Assembly: GCF_047654785.1 (NCBI RefSeq)
Contig: NZ_JASGKQ010000003.1
Location: 1,736,001-1,800,000, forward strand
DNA from: Pelomonas sp047654785
GTDB taxonomy: Bacteria > Pseudomonadota > Gammaproteobacteria > Burkholderiales > Burkholderiaceae_C
Direction: 5' to 3'
DNA: 64,000 nt
This document shows, piece after piece, positions 59,981 to 64,000 of the stretch. The position numbers were made by a program, and so were the translations under genes. Numbering within the stretch: position 1 is the first letter of the stretch; the number at the start of each line of letters is the position of its first letter. The notes under the pieces were generated by a model. It was not told where the DNA came from and ran no database searches. It saw only the letters and a program-made list of their open reading frames with translations.

Positions 59981-61117
59981 CTACCCCCCCGACTGCGGGA
60001 GCGCGGCGGCATACAGCCGGCCGTAGGCCGCCACCATGGCGTCCAGGCTGAACTGCTCGCACACCCGGGCCCGCGCCGCCGCCGCCAGCCGCTGGCGCAG
60101 CGCCGGATCGCGGACCAGCCGGGCCAGCGCGTCGGCCAGCGCCGCGCCGTCCTGCGCCGGCACCAGCAGGCCGCTGAGGTCCTGCTCCACCAGTTCCGGG
60201 TTGCCGCCCACGCGGGTCGCCACCGGCGCGCAGCCGCTGGCCATGGCCTCCAGCAAGGTGTTGCTGATGCCCTCGGCCTGCGAGGGCAGCGCGAAGAGGT
60301 CGAACTGCGGCAGCAGCTCGGCCACGTCGCTGCGGTCGCCCGGCAGCCAGGCCCGGTCGGCCGCGCCGGCCTGGGCGAGCCGCTCGCGCGCGGCATCCAG
60401 CAGTGCGCCGCCGCCCAGCATCGCCAGCCGCAGCCGCGGCCAGTCGGCCGGGCACAGCTCGCGCAGGCGCAGGAAGGCGTCGATCAGGTTGAGCGGGTCT
60501 TTCACCGCCTGCATGCGGCCGACGGCGCCGATGACGAGGTGCTCGCCGCGCCGGTACGGCCAGGCGGCCGGCACGCCGGTGGCCGGTGCGAAGCGCTGCG
60601 TGTCCACGCCGTTGCAGATGCGCTGCACGCGCGCGGGCGCGACGCCCACGGGCCCGGTCAGATAGGTCTCGATGGCCCGCGACAGCGCGACGAAGCGGTG
60701 CACGCCGACGCCGTAGACGCGGCGCAGCCGCTGGTTGCGGACGTTCTCGCCGCCGAGGTCGCCCACGTCCCAGCCATGCTCGCCATGGATGCGCAGCGGC
60801 ACGCGCGCGGCCCAGGCGGGCCACTGGAACTCCATCGCGCCGAGGTTGCGCGTGTGCACGATGGCCGGGCGCAGTTCGCGCAGCAGCCGATACACGCGCG
60901 GGTAGAGCCAAATCCCCTGCCCCGGCGGCTTGTGCAGCGCGATGAACTGCGTGCCGGGCGCCTTCACGCGGTCCTTGAACGCCGTGACCTCGGTGACCGC
61001 GATCACCGCATGCCGGAACTGCGGCAGGTGGTTGATGAGGTTGACGACGCCGTTCTCCAGCCCGCCGGTGTCGAAGCGGTTCAGCAGGTGTGCAACGAGG
61101 GGGCGGCTGTCCGTCAC
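59981..61117 (-). CDS. Glycosyltransferase, PEP-CTERM/EpsH1 system associated
   Basis: 378 residues from a GTG that overlaps the next upstream gene's stop. The opening PLVAHLLNRFDTGGLENGVVNLINHLP matches the TIGR03088-like sugar transferase of exosortase-A clusters. It also has IVHTRNLGAMEFQWPAW, RIHGEHGWDVGDLGGEN, RICNGVDTQRFAPA, VIGAVGRMQAVKDPLNLIDAF, and the E-x7-E region ALPSQAEGISNTLLEAMASGCAPVATRVGGNPE. The 102 bases between it and the amidotransferase contain no gene. Confidence 0.93.
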   Translation of the reverse strand: MTDSRPLVAHLLNRFDTGGLENGVVNLINHLPQFRHAVIAVTEVTAFKDRVKAPGTQFIALHKPPGQGIWLYPRVYRLLRELRPAIVHTRNLGAMEFQWPAWAARVPLRIHGEHGWDVGDLGGENVRNQRLRRVYGVGVHRFVALSRAIETYLTGPVGVAPARVQRICNGVDTQRFAPATGVPAAWPYRRGEHLVIGAVGRMQAVKDPLNLIDAFLRLRELCPADWPRLRLAMLGGGALLDAARERLAQAGAADRAWLPGDRSDVAELLPQFDLFALPSQAEGISNTLLEAMASGCAPVATRVGGNPELVEQDLSGLLVPAQDGAALADALARLVRDPALRQRLAAAARARVCEQFSLDAMVAAYGRLYAAALPQSGG

Positions 61118-62157
61118 GGGGTGTGCAGCGCGTCGGCGCCGGCCTTCATGGCCAGGGCCAGGCCCAGCCGGTTGAGATGCCCGTCATAGGGGCCGACGTC
61201 CAGCGACAGCGGTGAGACCGCCCCATGCCGCGCATAGACGGGCTCCAGGTCCACGACGTCGGCGCCGCCCCGGCGCAGGGCGTCGATCAGATGGGCGCGC
61301 TGGAACTCGTCCGCCCCCTCGGGCCGGCCCGCCGGGCTGCGGAGGCCGTCCACCAGGATCACGAGCCGCCCCGCCACATGGGGCTTGGCGACGCGGAAGA
61401 ACTCCTGCACCGCCGCGTCGATGACGCGGCGCTCCGCCGCCAGGGCCGCTGCCGACGGCGCGACGCGCGCACGCGCGCCGACGTCCGCCGCGGGTGCCTG
61501 GCGGGTCAGCATCTCCGCCAGGAAATGCCGGCCGTCCAGCTTGACCTGGCCGAACAGGTACTGCAGCAGCGCGCTGTGCCTGGCCAGGCGCTTGAACGGC
61601 CCGGGCTCGGGCAGGCGCTGGACCCGGGACTCCAGCGTGGCGGGGTCCAGGCAGCGGCTGTGGACGTTGCCGGACCCGCAGCGCACCTGCCGGGCATCGC
61701 TGCGCTCCAGCAGCAGCACCATGTCGCGCACGCCGTAGTTCTCGTGCGCCCAGCGGATGCGCTGCGCATAGTCGAGCAGCGCCGTGCCGGGGCTGCCCAT
61801 CGCAAAGACCTTGCGGCCGGGCAGCAGCCGCTCCAGCTGCGCACCGGCGCGGGCGTCCGCGTCCAGCATGCTGCCTTCGACGTAGCTGTCGCCGATCAGG
61901 GCCACGGCGTCCGGGTCCCGGACGAAATCATGGTCCGCGAGAAAGCCCTGGGCGTTGGCCTGCAGCCGCTGCGGGTTGCGCAGGTCCCAGCCGGTGGAAG
62001 CGACCCAGCGGTGGCCCGGCGGATAGGTCAGCAGCTCGGGGTCGCCGTGGTAGCCGGTCAAGGTGGCCGTGGACACGGGCAGCAGCCGGCACAGCAGCTC
62101 CAGCCCTGCCAGCGTCAGGAGCACGCCGGCCGCGATGCGCAAGCGGGTGGTCGCCAT
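61114..62157 (-). CDS. SGNH-hydrolase-like protein, partner of the MBOAT (AlgJ/AlgX-like)
   Basis: 347 residues with an N-terminal membrane anchor (RLRIAAGVLLTLAGLELLCRLLP). The SGNH blocks are VALIGDSYVEGSMLDAD (GDS serine), an intermediate GSPGTALLDYAQRI (G block), and the C-terminal DVGPYDGHLNRLGLALA (D..H). Such anchored SGNH proteins receive the acetyl group passed across the membrane by an MBOAT and transfer it to the polysaccharide. The ATG at 62157 lies 2 bases after the MBOAT stop; a much longer overlapping frame is rejected. Confidence 0.85.
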   Translation of the reverse strand: MATTRLRIAAGVLLTLAGLELLCRLLPVSTATLTGYHGDPELLTYPPGHRWVASTGWDLRNPQRLQANAQGFLADHDFVRDPDAVALIGDSYVEGSMLDADARAGAQLERLLPGRKVFAMGSPGTALLDYAQRIRWAHENYGVRDMVLLLERSDARQVRCGSGNVHSRCLDPATLESRVQRLPEPGPFKRLARHSALLQYLFGQVKLDGRHFLAEMLTRQAPAADVGARARVAPSAAALAAERRVIDAAVQEFFRVAKPHVAGRLVILVDGLRSPAGRPEGADEFQRAHLIDALRRGGADVVDLEPVYARHGAVSPLSLDVGPYDGHLNRLGLALAMKAGADALHTP

Positions 62158-62159
62158 GC

Positions 62160-63647
62160 TCAGAAGTTGAAGTAGATGAAGGCGCTGACGGCCTGGCGCG
62201 CCGAGTTGACGACCACCAGGAAGACCGCCAGGCAGACGGCCACGGTGCCGCCGATCTCCCGCCAGCCCGCCGAGGCGGCAAAGCGCGCATGCACCGCGTC
62301 GCCGAGGCGGTTGCTGTTGGGCGCCAGCACGGCCAGGGCCGCCAGCATCGCGCACCACAGCCAGCCCACCAGGGGTTGCAGGCCGGCGTTCCACAGCAGC
62401 ACCGCCTCCGGCGCGCCGGCTCGCGTGCCGGCCATCGCACCCAGCATGCGCCAGGCGCCGTCCAGCGACACGGCGCGGAAGAACACCCAGGCGAGCACCA
62501 CCGCAAGCATGGTCAGCGCCCAGCCCAGCACGACACCCAGGCCGGCCAGCGGCCGCGGCATGGCCAGCCCCAGGCGGCCCTGCAGCGCGCGCCAGCCGTG
62601 GTTGACCATCAGGTACAGGCCATGCAGGCTGCCCCAGAGGACGAACGACCAGCTCGCGCCATGCCACAGCCCGCCGAGGACCATGGTCGCGGCCAGGTTG
62701 AGGTAGCGGCGCACGGGACCCTTGCGGTTGCCGCCCAGCGGCACGTAGAGGTAGTCCCGCAGGAAGGTGGACAGCGAGATGTGCCAGCGCCGCCAGAACT
62801 CGCTGATGCTGGCCGATTTGTAGGGCGAGTCGAAGTTGAAGGGCAGCCGGATGTTGAACATCCAGGACAGGCCGATCGCCATGTCGGAGTAGCCGGAGAA
62901 GTCGAAGTACAGCTGCAGCGTATAGGCCAGCGCGCCCAGCCAGGCCTCGGCCCCGCGCGGCACCATGCCGGCGTCGGCGCCGTTGAAGACGGCGTCCGCG
63001 AACGGCGCGATGCCGTCGGCCAGCACGATCTTCTTGAACAGCCCCAGCGCGAAGATGGCGCAGCCGCCGAAGAACTTCGCCGCGTCGAACCGGTAGGACG
63101 ACGGCTGCGAGAACTGCGGCATCATCTGCGCGTGGTGCAGCACCGGCCCCGCGATCAGGTGCGGGAAGAAGGTGACGAACAGGCCGTAGTGGATCGGCCG
63201 GACCTCATGCACCTTGCCCTGCCAGGTGTCCACGAGGAAGGCGATCTGCGTGAAGCTGTAGAACGAGATGCCGATGGGCAGGATGATGCCGAGCGCGCCC
63301 CAGTGCGCACCGAACAGCGCCGCCAGGTTCTCGACGAAGAAGTTCGCGTACTTGAAGTAGGCGAGCAGGCCCAGGTTGAAGACCAGCCCGGCCACCAGCC
63401 AGGTTTTGCCGCGCGCCATGCGCTGGTCGCGCCGCGCCGCCTGGATGGCCGCGCCGATGCAGAAGTTGACGGCGATCGACACCAGCAGCAGCAGCGTGAA
63501 CTCGGGCATCCAGTACCCGTAGAAGAACACCGAGGCCGCGAACAGCCATGCCGCCGCCGCGTCCATCGAACGCCTGCCGATCCCGTAGTAGCCGATCAGG
63601 ACGATGGGCAGGAACAGGAAGGCAAACGTCGACGTCGTGAAGAGCAT
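62160..63647 (-). CDS. MBOAT-family O-acyltransferase (AlgI-like)
   Basis: 495 residues, about 11-13 membrane helices. It has FLFLPIVLIGYYGIGRR at the start, GISFYSFTQIAFLVDTWQG, FFPHLIAGPVLHHAQMMPQF, YFDFSGYSDMAIGLSWMFNIRLPFNF and FWRRWHISLSTFLRDYLYVPLGGNRKG. The catalytic His is in GGLWHGASWSFVLWGSLHG. These match AlgI/DltB-type enzymes that transfer acetyl groups to exopolysaccharides. It works with the SGNH protein encoded 2 bases downstream. Confidence 0.95.
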   Translation of the reverse strand: MLFTTSTFAFLFLPIVLIGYYGIGRRSMDAAAAWLFAASVFFYGYWMPEFTLLLLVSIAVNFCIGAAIQAARRDQRMARGKTWLVAGLVFNLGLLAYFKYANFFVENLAALFGAHWGALGIILPIGISFYSFTQIAFLVDTWQGKVHEVRPIHYGLFVTFFPHLIAGPVLHHAQMMPQFSQPSSYRFDAAKFFGGCAIFALGLFKKIVLADGIAPFADAVFNGADAGMVPRGAEAWLGALAYTLQLYFDFSGYSDMAIGLSWMFNIRLPFNFDSPYKSASISEFWRRWHISLSTFLRDYLYVPLGGNRKGPVRRYLNLAATMVLGGLWHGASWSFVLWGSLHGLYLMVNHGWRALQGRLGLAMPRPLAGLGVVLGWALTMLAVVLAWVFFRAVSLDGAWRMLGAMAGTRAGAPEAVLLWNAGLQPLVGWLWCAMLAALAVLAPNSNRLGDAVHARFAASAGWREIGGTVAVCLAVFLVVVNSARQAVSAFIYFNF

Positions 63648-63666
63648 GGGCGCGGCGCGGCAGGCG

Positions 63667-63999
63667 TCAGAGGCGCCAGAGGCGGAAGCCTGCGTCCTGC
63701 AGCGCGGCGGCGTTGAAGGCCGCCTTCACGTCGATGAAGGCGCCGCCCTTGGCAAGCTTGCTGCCGATGTCGTCGATCGACAGCGCCGCGTACTCGCGGT
63801 GCGACACGGCGGCGACGATGGCGTCGGCCTGCGGCAGCTCGGCGAACGGCAGCAGGCGCACGCCGTACTCGTGCAAGGCCTCTTCGGCTTCGGCCTGCGC
63901 GTCGGTCACGAAGATCTCGACGCCGTAGGTCTTCAGCTCGTTGATGATGTCGATGACCTTGGAGTTGCGCAGGTCGCCGCAGTTCTCCTTGAAGGTCAG
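63667..63999 (-). CDS. Nucleotide-sugar dehydrogenase, C-terminal part (gene continues beyond window)
   Basis: Only the last 110 codons are visible. The frame is open to the right edge and begins LTFKENCGDLRNSKVIDIINEL, the start of the UDP-binding C-terminal domain of UDP-glucose/GDP-mannose dehydrogenases (GLTFKEN-x3-DLRNSKV). It then has EYGVRLLPFAELPQADAIVAAVSHREY and GGAFIDVKAAFN. This form is closest to the TviB/WbpA/WecC group that oxidises UDP-HexNAc to UDP-HexNAcA. With wecB it suggests an N-acetyl-hexosaminuronic acid in the polysaccharide. An internal ATG at 63909 is not the true start. Confidence 0.9.
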   Translation of the reverse strand: MTFKENCGDLRNSKVIDIINELKTYGVEIFVTDAQAEAEEALHEYGVRLLPFAELPQADAIVAAVSHREYAALSIDDIGSKLAKGGAFIDVKAAFNAAALQDAGFRLWRL

Positions 64000-64000
64000 G

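Overview
The window is high-GC (about 70%) DNA from a betaproteobacterium, most likely order Burkholderiales in the Rubrivivax/Roseateles/Leptothrix neighbourhood. The evidence is the codon use, the dapA-bamC order, the pairing of aat with bpt, and a large exosortase-A-type exopolysaccharide (EPS) cluster. The assignment rests on gene content only; there is no rRNA or tRNA gene here to anchor it.

Layout. (1) 0-8.7 kb: housekeeping genes. These are an amidohydrolase with a Lys/Ala-rich tail (5' end outside the window), an MFS transporter coupled to a 41-residue membrane peptide and a methyltransferase, dapA, bamC, a metallo-beta-lactamase-fold hydrolase, a small lipoprotein, the ribosomal oxygenase roxA and a SlyD-like isomerase. 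(2) 8.7-19.1 kb: a compact leftward nucleoside salvage operon. It carries a BMP-type nucleoside ABC importer, then cytidine deaminase, purine nucleoside phosphorylase, deoC and deoA, and continues into trmB, coaBC and dut, mostly joined by 1-8 base overlaps. (3) 19.2-23.4 kb: a MATE transporter and aconitase. (4) 23.4-29.8 kb: a chromosomal integron. A leftward integron integrase, an attI region and nine rightward cassettes with clear attC sites sit between aconitase and corA. The cassettes encode a DUF4262 protein, a VOC protein, a cold-shock/DUF1294 membrane protein, an ICMT-like methyltransferase broken by an IS701-like element, an Imm53 immunity protein, several unknown small proteins, and one apparently non-coding cassette. 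Cassette GC is visibly lower than the host's. (5) 30.4-34.3 kb: a corA interrupted by a stop codon exactly before its GMN signature, ribE, an ArsC-like protein, a 234-bp MITE whose target duplication contains the start codon of aat, then aat and bpt (the two N-degron aminoacyl-transferases).

(6) 34.3-64 kb: an EPS biosynthesis cluster of the exosortase-A (PEP-CTERM) type. Two arms diverge from 39.94-40.07 kb. The left arm has an acyl-CoA ligase, an ATP-grasp enzyme, a PLP decarboxylase, a GT2 glycosyltransferase and a methyltransferase. The right arm has an acyl carrier protein, two alpha/beta hydrolases, a TPR protein, a glycosyltransferase, a flippase, a double FemAB-like acyltransferase, a glycosyltransferase, an asparagine-synthase-like protein lacking the glutaminase cysteine, and wecB. 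A third, leftward arm carries a nucleotide-sugar dehydrogenase (running off the window), an MBOAT O-acyltransferase with an SGNH partner, three glycosyltransferases, a canonical amidotransferase, an O-ligase/polymerase, a polysaccharide deacetylase, and an acyltransferase-3/SGNH gene put out of frame by a G12 tract. Together they would make, N- and O-modify, flip and polymerise a polysaccharide containing amino sugars and probably uronic acid. The exosortase itself and the Wza/Wzc-type export genes are not in the window.

Most interesting points: the integron with its orphan immunity and non-coding cassettes, the transposon scars (IS in an attC, MITE at the aat start), two probable on/off or decay lesions (corA TGA, G12 tract), and an unassigned carrier-protein/decarboxylase/ligase/acyltransferase module in the EPS cluster.
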